From NCBI GenBank assembly GCA_030949725.1, contig JAUZSE010000015.1:1-64000 (forward strand): a stretch of DNA of 64,000 bases, written 5' to 3'. This document shows, piece after piece, positions 49,475 to 59,222 of the stretch (position 1 is the stretch's first letter; each line of letters opens with the position of its first letter). A model generated the notes under the pieces. That model was given only the letters and a program-made list of their open reading frames with translations. It was not told where the DNA came from and made no database searches. The stretch comes from Sulfurovum sp. Its GTDB lineage: Bacteria; Campylobacterota; Campylobacteria; Campylobacterales; Sulfurovaceae. The translations under genes were made by a program, and so were the position numbers.

Positions 49475-51798
49475 TAGCAATAGCACCACCAAGTTCTTGT
49501 GCTTTATAGAACTTTGTGTTAATCCATTCTCTTATAGTGTTGATGATAGGTTGAGATTTCTCTTTTCTGATAATTAACTTTTTATCAGGAGGATCATCTT
49601 TTATCTCTTTTTCTATTTTATAGAGTTTCTGTATGAGTGTTATGGCTTCTTGTGCATAACTCTTACTTTGTGGGTCACTGACTCCTGATTTGACTATATC
49701 TGCAAACTTTCGTCTAGCGTGGTTCAGCAAGCTAGATGTGTCATATCATTTGTCTTGACCACATCATTATATCCAGCGTATCCATCTGTTTGTAGAAAAC
49801 CACTAAAGCCCTCGAGGAGTGCGGTCGCTGCCACTGCACTCCTGTTATTGGCATAGTGCATATAGACAATTTTATATTTATCCATTCCTACACCTAGCCA
49901 TATATAGGATTTTTTTGTTGCTTTGCCTTTGTGTGCATTCACTACTTGAAGTGTCGTCTCATCTGCTTGTATATATTCATTCTCTAGGAGTCTCTCTTTG
50001 AGTTTTTCTTTAAAATGTTTTAGTTTTTCAGAAGCTTTTATCATCCAATTAGAGAGTGTCGTATCATTGAATGGAGCCCCAAATCTATTTTTATAAATTT
50101 TAGCTTGTCTGTACAGTGGCAATGCATCTTCAAACTTTTGTACAGCAATAGTTGCTAAGAATGAAGCGGTTACTTGTGTCTTTGGGAGGATAAATGGTGC
50201 CAATGCTGTTGTGCTTGGTTTCTCTCCACATCTACAACCATATACGAATCTAACGTTTTGTATGACTTGAAATTTTGCAGGTACTATATCGTATTGTTCT
50301 GATACAAGTTCTTTAATCTTGTGCATTGTATCACCACAGCTACATATCTTCTCATCATCACTGATATCGTGCTCTACTCTTACTCTTGGTATATCAGTAG
50401 GTGGAGAAGTTCTTCCACCTCTCTTTCTTTTGAATGTTATTTCAATCTCTTCATCTTCTACTACTTCAATACTCTCTTCATTGTCTTCAAAGAGAGTTGG
50501 TTGGTTAGGGTTTAGTTTTTCACTTTTGGAGGTAAAGTGTTGACGTATGAGGTAATCTATCTTTTCTTTTAGGTGATTTATTTCAATTTGTTGGGTTTGT
50601 ATTCTTTTTTCTTGAGTAGTAATTTGTTCTTTTTGAACACTGCTTTCTTGAGCTTGATTTATAATGATTTCTTGTAGTTTTTCTATATCAATAAGCTCTG
50701 TTTTCATAGTGCTATTATAGCTAAAACTACTACTATACTTGGTTAGTAAATGACTTTTTTATGTGATGTTTTTTGCTTATTTTAGCTGTGTGATGCTTTG
50801 CTTAATATTGGGTTGGTGGGGTTATTTAGGGGGTTACGATTTTTCATAGTGACTCTTATGGCTATAGACCAAAGAAATCAGCACACCAAGCACTAACAGC
50901 AACACGCAAGAGATGTTGGCAATATCCATTTGTACTAGATTTAGATATAAAAGGGTTCTTTGACAATATTGACCACGAGTTGATGATAAAAGCTTTGGAA
51001 TTGCACATTGATACCAAGTGGGAAATGCTCTATATCAAACGATGGTTGGTTGCTCCAGTCCAAACCAAAGACGGACTACTACAAAGAGATAGAGGAACGC
51101 CACAGGGTGGAGTCATCTCTCCACTACTAGCTAATCTGTTTTTGCATTATGCTTTTGATGTATGGATGAGTAAAAACTATCCCAATACTCCTTTTGAGAG
51201 ATATGCAGATGATGCAGTATGTCACTGTAGGTCTCAACAAGAGGCAGAAAAGCTACAAATAGAACTATCCGAGAGAATGGAAAAGTGTAAATTAGAACTT
51301 CATCCTGATAAGACTAAAATAGTCTATTGTAAAGATGATAAAAGAAGAGGGGAGTATGAAAATACAAACTTCGACTTTCTAGGGTTTACATTTCAACCAC
51401 GACTGTCTAAAAGCTATACAGGTCAATTCTTTGTAGGATTTAATCCTGCTATTAGCAGAAAATCTGCTAAAAGGATTAGACTTGTAATGCGAAGATGGAA
51501 AGTTCAGATTAGAAGTAACCTCTCTTTGGAGGAGTTATCAAAAGCTTATAGTAGAGTGATAAGAGGTTGGGTAAATTACTACTCAATCTTTGCACGATAT
51601 AAACTACTAGAGTTAATGAGATACTTTGACAGAAGATTAGAGAGGTGGGCAAAACAAAAGTTTAAATCACTCAAACGCAGACAAGGCAGAGCCAATAAAT
51701 GGCTTAGTGCAATAGCTAGAAAAGAGCCTCATCTATTTCCGCATTGGCAAATGAAATATGCAAAACTTGCAAAATAATATCACTTGATTAAGCAATAG

Positions 51799-51832
51799 GA
51801 GCCGTGTGACGGGAGACTGTCAAGCACGGTTC
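51799..51832 (+). ncRNA. Group II intron domain V
   Basis: 34-base hairpin starting GAGCCGTGTG and ending CACGGTTC, with a GAGA-type tetraloop region and bulge, the catalytic hairpin of group II introns. It places the intron 3' end shortly downstream. Confidence 0.9.
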
Positions 51833-51900
51833 TGTGAGAGCCTGAGAGGGAAGTTCTCTTGGGCTACTCGACCTACTTTTATACACAAATTACAGTTTGT

Positions 51901-51920
51901 GGTGCGTTGGGAAACGCACC
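51901..51920. repeat. REP-like palindrome, copy 1
   Basis: GGTGCGTT-GGGA-AACGCACC, followed by CTAC. The same stem occurs in the opposite orientation at 58640-58659. It is outside the intron, downstream of the 2OG oxygenase gene. Confidence 0.7.
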
Positions 51921-51933
51921 CTACAGATTCCCG

Positions 51934-52641
51934 TTAAACCGTATCATGCCATTGCACTAAGGTTAATCTATACCCCTCTTCTACTTCTAAGACTTCATGT
52001 GAAAAATATGGATGACTGGGAAAGACTATCATGTCTCCAGCTTCGGGTTCTATTTTTATAACATTCCCTTCTTTATCATACAAATAGTTAAACAATAACT
52101 CACCCCCTGAAAAGCTCTGTTCCCCTACTTTTGCATGCGTATCATGACTAGTCACAAAAAGTACAGATGAAAGTTTTCTTTGTGGCACTACTACTTTAAA
52201 CCCAACCGTCTCTTTTTCTTTGTTAAGTAGTTCGCTCGAATCATCTGCATGTTTGACATAAAAGAACCCTTTTGTGTACTCTAGTACTTGTACTTGAGTA
52301 GACTGTGTCATAGCTACAGAAAAGTAGTCTTCTATCTCTGCTTTATAGTTGTCAAATTGTGCTTCATAAGTACGCTCATAATAGCTTTCTAGTGTTCCTA
52401 TAGTCGTTTTTCGGTAGGACTCTTTAATACTAGAAGCATTTATTTCACGTACTTTTGCTTTTTGTTTTGTTTGATTGTCCTCTTTAACTAAAGTGGTTAA
52501 AGTGTCACATATCTCTTTTGAGAAAAAGTTTTTGAGTATCAGATAAGGATAATTCGCGTAAGGACTTGCAAAAATAGCCTGTGAAATATTTATCGTATCA
52601 AACAAATCATCACAATATACATTATTACTAAGCTGTTTCAT
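51934..52641 (-). CDS. 2-oxoglutarate/Fe(II)-dependent dioxygenase
   Basis: 235 aa, AAGGAAGTAA before ATG. Double-stranded beta-helix signature: KHADDS (H-x-D), FSGGELLFNY, PEAGDMIVFPSHPYFSHEV with the distal His, and GYRLTLVQW with the 2OG-binding Arg. Close to prolyl 4-hydroxylase-like proteins; substrate unknown. Divergent from hisIE. Confidence 0.8.
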   Translation of the reverse strand: MKQLSNNVYCDDLFDTINISQAIFASPYANYPYLILKNFFSKEICDTLTTLVKEDNQTKQKAKVREINASSIKESYRKTTIGTLESYYERTYEAQFDNYKAEIEDYFSVAMTQSTQVQVLEYTKGFFYVKHADDSSELLNKEKETVGFKVVVPQRKLSSVLFVTSHDTHAKVGEQSFSGGELLFNYLYDKEGNVIKIEPEAGDMIVFPSHPYFSHEVLEVEEGYRLTLVQWHDTV

Positions 52642-52698
52642 TTACTTCCTTATTCTATGGTGCTATAATAACACAATTTTATTTATGGAGATTTCATT

Positions 52699-53364
52699 AT
52701 GAAAATAGACTGGAACAAAAACCCCCTCATCCCTGCCATTGCACAAGATTTTGAAAGCCATGAAGTACTAATGTTAGCTTACATGAATGAAGAAGCTTAC
52801 AATCTCACACTAGCAACTGGCTATGCCCATTACTTCAGTAGAAGCAAGCAACGTCTCTGGAAAAAAGGAGAAAGCTCTAATCACACGCAAGAAGTAAAAG
52901 ATATACTACTTGACTGTGATGCAGATACAGTCATACTTAAAATCAAACAAAATGGTGTCGCCTGTCATACAGGTACTAAAAGCTGTTTCTTTACCTCTGT
53001 AATGCAAGACAAAATTATCTTAGAAAAAGAAGTAGATACCGATGCCATATATAGTGTAGTGGATACGCTTTACCACACTATATTAGAACGCAAAAATGCA
53101 CCTAAAGAAGCTAAATCATGGACTAAAAAGCTACTTGATGACAAAGATTTAATGTTAAGTAAAATTCGAGAAGAAGCCGATGAAGTCTGTGTAGCCATCA
53201 ACGAAGAAAGTGACGAACAAGTCATCTATGAATCTGCTGACCTACTCTACCATACCTTAGTAGGTTTAGGCTATAGAGACATCTCTCCAGACAGAGTTAA
53301 ACAAGAGTTAGGACGCAGATTTGGTTTGAGTGGGATTACTGAAAAAGAGAGTAGAAACAAATAA
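52699..53364 (+). CDS. hisIE: Bifunctional phosphoribosyl-AMP cyclohydrolase / phosphoribosyl-ATP pyrophosphatase
   Basis: 221 aa. N-terminal HisI: MLAYMNEEAY, FSRSKQRLWKKGESS, LDCDADT, ACHTGTKSCF. C-terminal HisE: SWTKKLLDD, KIREEADEVCVAI and ESADLLYHTLVGL. Steps 2 and 3 of histidine synthesis. GGAG lies before the ATG. Confidence 0.93.
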   Translation: MKIDWNKNPLIPAIAQDFESHEVLMLAYMNEEAYNLTLATGYAHYFSRSKQRLWKKGESSNHTQEVKDILLDCDADTVILKIKQNGVACHTGTKSCFFTSVMQDKIILEKEVDTDAIYSVVDTLYHTILERKNAPKEAKSWTKKLLDDKDLMLSKIREEADEVCVAINEESDEQVIYESADLLYHTLVGLGYRDISPDRVKQELGRRFGLSGITEKESRNK

Positions 53365-53371
53365 TTGCAGC

Positions 53372-53387
53372 GGTGGATAAATCCACC
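53372..53387. terminator. Hairpin between convergent hisIE and purF
   Basis: GGTGGA-TAAA-TCCACC followed by CTACG, placed exactly between the two stops. Its sequence style resembles the GGTGCGTT palindromes, so it may be both a terminator and a dispersed palindromic repeat. Confidence 0.5.
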
Positions 53388-54758
53388 CTACGCGTCTCCG
53401 CAGCTTGGGCTGTCTGCATTACCGCCTGCAAAATACTTCCCGTCAAAAGAAACCAACGAATATTTTCTATCATTACCTAAGGATTCTTTGAGTCCATCAA
53501 GAGACAAGAAACCTAAAGATGTTGCACCTATCTTTTTTCTTATCTCTTCTACTGAGTTATTTGCCGAGATCAGTTCCGCTTTTGTAGGTGTGTCTATACC
53601 ATAACGACAGGGATATTTTATCTCTGGTGCTGCGATACGCATATGTACTTCTTTTGCACCCGCATTGAGTAGCATACGGACAATTTGTTTAGAAGTTGTA
53701 CCACGAACAAGTGAATCATCAATGATGGCAACTCTTTTACCTTTGATAAGATGTTTTACTGGTGAAAGTTTCATCTTGACCTTTAAGTCACGTATCTCTT
53801 GTGTGGGTTCAATGAAGGTTCGCCCAACATAGTGGTTACGTACAATCCCCATCTCAAAAGGTACACCCAGTTCATCCGCATAACCTTTTGCCGCCGCCAC
53901 ACCAGAGTCTGGTACGGGGAGTACAAGATCAACCTCACAAGGAGTTTCTCGTGCCAGTCTTTTACCCATCTTTAAACGCATCTCATACACATTTTTGCCG
54001 TCTATGTCCGAATCTGGTCTTGCAAAGTATATATATTCAAAAGCACAAGGATGAAAATCTACATTGTCAAATACCATCTCCGAAATAGGTTCTTTCCCCT
54101 CTTCAAACGTAAGCATTTCACCAGGCTTCACATCACGCACAAACTTTGCACCCACAAGATCAAATGCACAAGTCTCTGAAGCTACCATATACCCACCATC
54201 TTCAAATTTAGCAAGACTTAATGGACGTATACCAAAACGGTCACGAATGACAAACATTTTTGAACGACTTTGAATAGCCAAACAATAAGCACCTTCTATC
54301 TTGGTCAGCATATCTTTGATACGATCTACCAAAGCATCTTCTTGAGATTTAGCGATAAGATGGATAATGTTTTCCGTATCCATATCTGTTTGGAAGATAG
54401 CCCCCTTGTCTATAAGTTCTTGTCTTACCTCTTGTTTGTTAATGAGGTTACCATTGTGTACCACTGAAATCTCTCCCAATTTGTACTTGGCAAAAACAGG
54501 TTGAGAATCGCCCGCAGAGTCAGAACCTGCAGTAGAATATCGGTTATGTCCTACGGCACACGAGCCCTCTAACTTATCAAGTGTGGCTTGAGAAAATACA
54601 TCTGAAACCATACCACGCTTTTTATAGATAGCAATATTTTTACCATTTGAAACAGAGATACCTGTGGCTTCCTGCCCACGATGTTGCATAGAAAAAAGCG
54701 AATAATACGCTACCGTTGAAGCCTTTTTAGCTCCAAAAACTCCGACGATTGCACACAT
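53388..54758 (-). CDS. purF: Amidophosphoribosyltransferase
   Basis: 456 aa. Processed-type nucleophile Cys2 (MCAIVGVFG), glutaminase domain (QHRGQEATGI, HNRYSTAGS), PRPP-binding VAIIDDSLVRGTTSKQIV and the Fe-S type Cys near the C-terminus. First step of purine synthesis. One base after dapB on the same strand. Confidence 0.93.
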   Translation of the reverse strand: MCAIVGVFGAKKASTVAYYSLFSMQHRGQEATGISVSNGKNIAIYKKRGMVSDVFSQATLDKLEGSCAVGHNRYSTAGSDSAGDSQPVFAKYKLGEISVVHNGNLINKQEVRQELIDKGAIFQTDMDTENIIHLIAKSQEDALVDRIKDMLTKIEGAYCLAIQSRSKMFVIRDRFGIRPLSLAKFEDGGYMVASETCAFDLVGAKFVRDVKPGEMLTFEEGKEPISEMVFDNVDFHPCAFEYIYFARPDSDIDGKNVYEMRLKMGKRLARETPCEVDLVLPVPDSGVAAAKGYADELGVPFEMGIVRNHYVGRTFIEPTQEIRDLKVKMKLSPVKHLIKGKRVAIIDDSLVRGTTSKQIVRMLLNAGAKEVHMRIAAPEIKYPCRYGIDTPTKAELISANNSVEEIRKKIGATSLGFLSLDGLKESLGNDRKYSLVSFDGKYFAGGNADSPSCGDA

Positions 54759-54759
54759 A

Positions 54760-55536
54760 TTATATTCCTAAACAGTCATTGATAGAGTAGTAACCACTCT
54801 CTTGGTTGACCAACCATTTTGCTGCTCTTATCGCACCTTTTGAAAATGTCTCACGTGAAGTTGCTGTATGATTAAGTTCTAAAAATTCACCATCATTGTA
54901 AAAACCAACCGTATGTCGTCCTACTATATCTCCGCCACGCAGTGCCATCACAGCTATCTCATCTTTTGTTCTTGCACCTATCTGTCCATCTCTACCAGAC
55001 ACACGTACTGCATCCAAGTCCAATCCACGTCCTTTGGCTGCAAATTCACCTAAAGTCAATGCAGTACCGCTTGGTGCATCTACTTTATGCTTATGATGTT
55101 GTTCCACTATTTCAATATCAAAGTCTTTCAACGTAGCAGATACTTTTTCAACCAATTGTTTCAAAAGTGCTATACCTGCTGACATATTGGACGCATAAAG
55201 TATAGGCATTTTTGTGGATGCTTCAGTCATAAGATTGTTCTGATGTTCTGTAAATCCAGTAGTTGCTATCACCAAGGGTGTAGGATTTTCAAGTGCTGCT
55301 TCACACAGTGCTTGTGTTGCTACAGGTGCAGAGAAATCTATGACTATATCACAATTTTCCAACAAAGCTTTCATACTATTGGTTACCAATACATCAGAGG
55401 GCAAATCTCGTTTAAGCTCATCAAACACATGCACTGCACTCAAAGGCAAAACCTCATCATGTAACAAAGAATCTATAAGAAGATTACCCACTCTACCTGT
55501 ACTACCTACTATACCAACTCTATGGGTTTGTGCCAT
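54760..55536 (-). CDS. dapB: 4-hydroxy-tetrahydrodipicolinate reductase
   Basis: 258 aa. NAD(P) site VGIVGSTGRVGNLL, catalytic EIVEQHHKHKVDAPSGTAL and RGGDIVGRHTVGFYNDGE. Lysine and peptidoglycan precursor synthesis. Its start overlaps the end of trxB. Confidence 0.93.
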   Translation of the reverse strand: MAQTHRVGIVGSTGRVGNLLIDSLLHDEVLPLSAVHVFDELKRDLPSDVLVTNSMKALLENCDIVIDFSAPVATQALCEAALENPTPLVIATTGFTEHQNNLMTEASTKMPILYASNMSAGIALLKQLVEKVSATLKDFDIEIVEQHHKHKVDAPSGTALTLGEFAAKGRGLDLDAVRVSGRDGQIGARTKDEIAVMALRGGDIVGRHTVGFYNDGEFLELNHTATSRETFSKGAIRAAKWLVNQESGYYSINDCLGI

Positions 55537-56478
55537 TATTGTTGCTCCTGAATATAAGAAATTACTTGTAACGCTGCGATGGATCCATCTCCTGCAGCAG
55601 ATACTACTTGTTTGGGTGCTTCTATACGAAGATCACCTGCTACGAATAAACCTGGAACAGATGTATGCATACTTAGATTTACGACAACCTGACCACTTTT
55701 ACTCATCTCGCAAATAAAACCATCATTGTCATCTTTAAGTACATCATTTTTTACATCTTGCCCTACAAAAACAAAAAGTCCTGTATTCTCCATGTGTGTG
55801 ACCTCATTGGTTTTGACATTTCTAATATCTACACCTGACAATCCCATAGCATCTCCAACAGCATCTTCTATCACTGAGTCAAATATAAAATGTATATTTG
55901 CTTTTCTTGTTGCTCTGTCTATGGTCGGAGGTGCTGCTCTAAATGTATCTCGTCTATGTACCACATACACATCTGAACAAATATTGGAAAGATAAAATGC
56001 TTCTTCAAGTGCCGTGTCTCCACCACCCAATACTGTCACAGGCTTGTTTTTATAGAAAAATCCGTCACAAGTAGCACAGGTGCTAACACCTCTACCATAA
56101 AATTCATCTTCACCTTTGAAGTTTGCACGTCTTGGTACGGCACCAGTAGCAACGATAACTGTCAATGCTTCTACCCTATTTCCACCTTCAAGTGTGAGGG
56201 TAAAATATGCATCTGTTTTATGGATGGATTCTACTTTTTTCATCTCATGTTTTAACCCAAAATGAAAACACTGCTTTTGCCAAGTGTCCATAAAGTCTAA
56301 ACCTGTCTTTGTACTATCAAAAAAAACCAGGATAATTTTCTATCTCAGAACTTTTTGTAATCTGCCCACCAGGTACACCCATTTCAAAGAGTGCTACATT
56401 TTTTAATCCACCACGTGTCGCATAAAGTCCTGCGGTAAGACCTGCTGGCCCACCACCAATAATTGCACAATCTAACAT
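55536..56478 (-). pseudogene. trxB: Thioredoxin reductase, one-base frameshift
   Basis: ATG at 56478 with AAGGA; FAD motif [12 protein letters not shown], then [13 protein letters not shown] where a run of eight A on the plus strand (56319-56326) shifts the frame; seven restores DSTKTGLDFMDTW. The rest has the redox-active CATCDG, NADPH site GGGDTALEEAFYL and C-terminal GDLRIEAPKQVVSAAGDG. About 313 aa when repaired. Probably a real, working gene with a homopolymer error. Confidence 0.85.
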
Positions 56479-56616
56479 TTCAAATCCTTAAAAAAAGTAT
56501 AAATAATTAATCAAATTATACAATGATAAAACTTGGTTAAGTATTTAAGCATGAAGTTTATAGTGAGCTGGGATAAATGAAGTGAATAAAAGAGGGAAAG
56601 CCCCTCTTTAGTTGTT

Positions 56617-56938
56617 CTACGCTAGTAAGGCGTTAATTTTTTCAGCAAATGCTTCTTTAGAAGCTGCACCAATCATTTGGTCTACCATTTCACCATCTTT
56701 GAAGAAAAGAATAGCTGGGATAGATCTGATACCATATTTTACAGAAATTTCTTGTTGCTCATCTGTATTTACTTTACAGATTGTTGCTTTACCCTCAAAG
56801 TCCTCTGCTAGTTCTTCGATTACTGGAGCGATCATTCTACAAGGTCCCACACCATGGAGCCCAGAAATCTACCATTGCTACACCTTCTGCGATAGTCGCA
56901 TCAAAGTTTTCTTGTGTTAATTCTACATATTTTGCCAT
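56617..56938 (-). pseudogene. trxA: Thioredoxin, one-base insertion at the active site
   Basis: ATG at 56938. Reads MAKYVELTQENFDATI then VDFWAPWCG, where CCC (56846-56848 plus strand) should be CC to give the WCGPCRM active site. The remainder (VNTDEQQEISVKYGIRSIPA) is normal. 106 aa when repaired. Disulfide reductant partner of TrxB 140 bp away. Confidence 0.88.
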
Positions 56939-57067
56939 ATTTTTTCCTTTGTGTTTAATGCAATTATTATATCTTAGATTTCTTATAAAGACTATTGTTA
57001 TAGCTTATATTTTTTATAATACACAATTCCTAGGTACTATCTGTGTCGTATTAGGATAGAAAGAGTC

Positions 57068-57859
57068 CTATTTAATAACTTCTAAGCTAATCTCAGGAAA
57101 TTCTGCAGATCGTGTTCCCTTATTTGCTTTGGTTTCTTCGCCCTTCACTGTATAGACAAAAGACATTTTTGCTTTATCTGTACTGTTCTTATTGGCTCTA
57201 TGTAAAAGCAGAGAGTGAAAAATCACGACATCACCCTTTGTTAGATTTTTAGAAACTTTTGTTGCTATGGTCTTTTTATTGGGTTCGTACGTGTTTGAAA
57301 AATACTCTTTTTCATCGAACTGTTCTACCTTGAAATCCATTTTATGACTACCTGGTATAAACTCCAAGACACCATTCTCATCAGTTTCATCATCCAATGC
57401 AAGCCAAACACTTACCAAGTTATCATTGCTATAAGACCAGTAACGTCTGTCTTGATGCCATCCTGTATCAGAACTAATGTATGGCATTTTAGTCATAATA
57501 GAATTGTGATGTGCTGTAGTAAGCACCACTTTATCATTGAGTATTTGTTCCAATAGTGGGCGTATTTTCTTTTCTTCCATCCATGCTTTAAAAAGTGAGT
57601 CCCTATCATAGACTTGACGTAACCTACGCACAACAACATGTTTTTCTTCTGTCTTAGAGTTATAATCTATTACATTGGTACGATATAATTTACTACGACT
57701 ACCGTAACCTAGTTCAGTTTCTATGGGTTCAATCAGTTCTTCCAAATGTTCTTTCGCCACGTTCAAAATGGCATCACAATACTCAGTATCAACAAAACTG
57801 TGTAAAATAATAAACCCGTCATTGTTAAATTGTGCCAATTGACTTGGGGTAAGTTGCAT
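57068..57859 (-). CDS. Phytanoyl-CoA dioxygenase (PhyH) family protein
   Basis: 263 aa. Fe(II) site HQDRRYW (H-x-D), LDDETDENGVLEFIPGSHK and GDVVIFHSLLLHRANKN with the second His and Arg. A 2-oxoglutarate dependent oxygenase; substrate unknown. Second such enzyme in this part of the window. Confidence 0.85.
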   Translation of the reverse strand: MQLTPSQLAQFNNDGFIILHSFVDTEYCDAILNVAKEHLEELIEPIETELGYGSRSKLYRTNVIDYNSKTEEKHVVVRRLRQVYDRDSLFKAWMEEKKIRPLLEQILNDKVVLTTAHHNSIMTKMPYISSDTGWHQDRRYWSYSNDNLVSVWLALDDETDENGVLEFIPGSHKMDFKVEQFDEKEYFSNTYEPNKKTIATKVSKNLTKGDVVIFHSLLLHRANKNSTDKAKMSFVYTVKGEETKANKGTRSAEFPEISLEVIK

Positions 57860-57887
57860 CTGTCTACCTTGAAATTAAAGTAAATGA

Positions 57888-58229
57888 TTATAGCGTAACA
57901 TTCTCTAGAAACTCCACCTCATCCACGCGAATAATAAGTGCATCTATAGAAAAAACAACATTCAGATTTTTTGTTTTCATATAGTAATTGGCAGAATTAA
58001 TCACTTTTCGAAGTTTCCTAGGTGTGATGTTATAAACAGGGTCAAAGTCTGCTTTTCCACTTTTAACCTCTATAAAATGAAGTATATTCTCTTTTTTAGC
58101 GATGATATCTATCTCCCCTAATTTACGCGCAAAATAATTACGTTCAAGGATGATAAAACCTTCTTGCTCTAAAAAAGCAGTAGCGAGATCTTCACTTGCA
58201 TCACCAAAGAGTTTAGGGTGTTCACGCAT
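57888..58229 (-). CDS. UPF0102/YraN-like nuclease-fold protein
   Basis: 113 aa. GDASEDLATAFLEQEGFIIL, ARKLGEIDIIAKKENILHFIEVKSG (E-x-D-x-n-E-x-K) and ITPRKLRKV match YraN. It has a PD-(D/E)xK fold but its role is not settled. Confidence 0.88.
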   Translation of the reverse strand: MREHPKLFGDASEDLATAFLEQEGFIILERNYFARKLGEIDIIAKKENILHFIEVKSGKADFDPVYNITPRKLRKVINSANYYMKTKNLNVVFSIDALIIRVDEVEFLENVTL

Positions 58230-58370
58230 AAATGCTCCTTTAATTTTGAAAAGTATGTCAAATTGTCATCTTTTCTTTAAATAGGAGATAATTTATCCTA
58301 TTTAGACTTAGAATCAAGTTTGTTTAAGAATCTCTAGCTATTATCAACGAAATCAACCTAAAGGATTAAT

Positions 58371-58622
58371 ATGTCAACAATAACAATAGATAAAGAATGT
58401 GGATGCTTCAGCAGAAGTGATTTAGAGAACAATGTCAAATTTGACAATAAAGATGATGCACTAATGCAAGCACAAAGCATGCTCAATCACATGAATGAAA
58501 AGTTCTGTGGTAAACATGGTTTTGGACTTAGCGAAAATGGTGATAATTTTTCAATCGCTATGAATGTACCAGCACAACCTGCTGCTTCAAGTGGATGCTG
58601 TGGTGGTGGTCACTGTTCATAA
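58371..58622 (+). CDS. Small Cys-rich protein with CCGGGHC tail (third paralogue)
   Basis: 83 aa, AAAGGATTAAT before ATG. DKECGCFSRSDLEN, FDNKDDALMQAQ, FCGKHGFGL and the tail SSGCCGGGHCS match the protein at 28013. Stand-alone gene here. Probably binds metal through the six Cys and two or three His; function unknown. Confidence 0.72.
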   Translation: MSTITIDKECGCFSRSDLENNVKFDNKDDALMQAQSMLNHMNEKFCGKHGFGLSENGDNFSIAMNVPAQPAASSGCCGGGHCS

Positions 58623-58639
58623 GCAGTGAGATACTCTAG

Positions 58640-58659
58640 GGTGCGTTTTCCAACGCACC
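58640..58659. repeat. REP-like palindrome, copy 2
   Basis: GGTGCGTT-TTCC-AACGCACC between the small Cys-rich gene and convergent yajQ. Inverted relative to the copy at 51901. May serve as terminator. Confidence 0.7.
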
Positions 58660-58676
58660 ACATGACAAAATCAAGA

Positions 58677-59174
58677 TTATTTAAAATTTCCAAACACTAA
58701 CGGTGCCTTTAAGTCTAAAGTCTTCACTTCAGTCATCACAGCCTGTAAATCATCTATCTTCTTACCAGATACGCGTACTTCATCACCTTGTATAGAAGGT
58801 GTCACTTTTAGCTTCAATGCCTTAATCGCTTTAACGATCTCTTTTGCCTCATCTTTTTCGATACTATCTACGATCTTATACACTATCTTAGTATTTCCAC
58901 CAGATATGCCTTCCGTTTTCACTTCTTCAAGTGATTTACCTGCTATATTTCTCTTGATAAGTTTTGAAATCAAAATATCTTTGAGTGCATCTACTTTATC
59001 TGAAGAAGAAGAACTTAGGGAAACTACTTTTCCCTCCTCATTCAGTGTAATTTCTGCTACAACACCCTTAAAATCAAAACGTGTTTTGATCTCTTTTTGA
59101 GCCATAATAACTGCATTTTTCATTTCCATCATATCAAGCTTCGCTGTGATATCAAAATAGTGGTCTTTTGCCAT
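58677..59174 (-). CDS. yajQ: YajQ family nucleotide-binding protein (UPF0234)
   Basis: 165 aa. Starts AKDHYFDITAKLDMMEMKNA, with TRFDFKG and IQGDEVRVSGKKIDDLQ, the typical two-RRM YajQ layout. Members bind nucleotides, in some bacteria cyclic di-GMP. AAGGAAAACTAA before ATG, in which the TAA is the original stop of the disrupted toxin gene. Confidence 0.92.
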   Translation of the reverse strand: MAKDHYFDITAKLDMMEMKNAVIMAQKEIKTRFDFKGVVAEITLNEEGKVVSLSSSSSDKVDALKDILISKLIKRNIAGKSLEEVKTEGISGGNTKIVYKIVDSIEKDEAKEIVKAIKALKLKVTPSIQGDEVRVSGKKIDDLQAVMTEVKTLDLKAPLVFGNFK

Positions 59175-59222
59175 TTAGTTTTCCTTTTTATATTGTTTTA
59201 CAATTAAATCTATAGATTCATC

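Larger units (their letters stand above)
47863..50707 (-). pseudogene. IS66 transposase TnpC, copy C (best-preserved N-terminal two thirds)
   Basis: A continuous frame from 50707 to 49724 covers the coiled coil, Cys motif and most of the catalytic domain (CSCGDTMHKI, QADETTLQVV, FLQTDGYAGYND). It then breaks one base short near 49722 (GTGGTTCAGC for GTGGTTCCAGC), and is further cut by ISAzo13 copy 3. This copy gives the best consensus for this IS. Confidence 0.9.
47831..50837 (-). mobile_element. IS66-family element, copy C, split by ISAzo13 copy 3
   Basis: Same ends as the other copies, flanked by GATTTTTC (47823-47830 and 50838-50845). IS66 sequence is at 47831-48196 and 49475-50837. Inserted in the intron maturase gene. 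Confidence 0.95.
47518..51777 (+). pseudogene. Group II intron maturase/reverse transcriptase, split by IS66 copy C
   Basis: 5' part 47518-47830 has the RT0/RT1 region (KRNKGSAGVDGIDFEKFE, IPKSDGGIRALGIPTIADR). 3' part from 50846 has LDLDIKGFFDNIDHELM, GTPQGGVISPLLANLF, the catalytic RYADDAV and the C-terminal maturase (GIIM) region RVIRGWVNYYSIF. Joined across the 8-bp duplication GATTTTTC the frame is intact at about 414 residues. There is no HNH endonuclease domain. AGGAGG lies upstream of the chosen ATG. Confidence 0.88.
46966..51880 (+). mobile_element. Group II intron, interrupted by IS66 copy C
   Basis: Begins at GTGTGCC, the usual bacterial group II start, followed by about 550 bases of structured RNA domains, the maturase gene, and a domain V at 51799-51832. 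The end near 51880 (CTACTCGACC then TACTTTTAT) is approximate. Without the 3-kb IS insertion the intron would be about 1.9 kb. The IS makes the intron-encoded protein non-functional. Confidence 0.85.
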
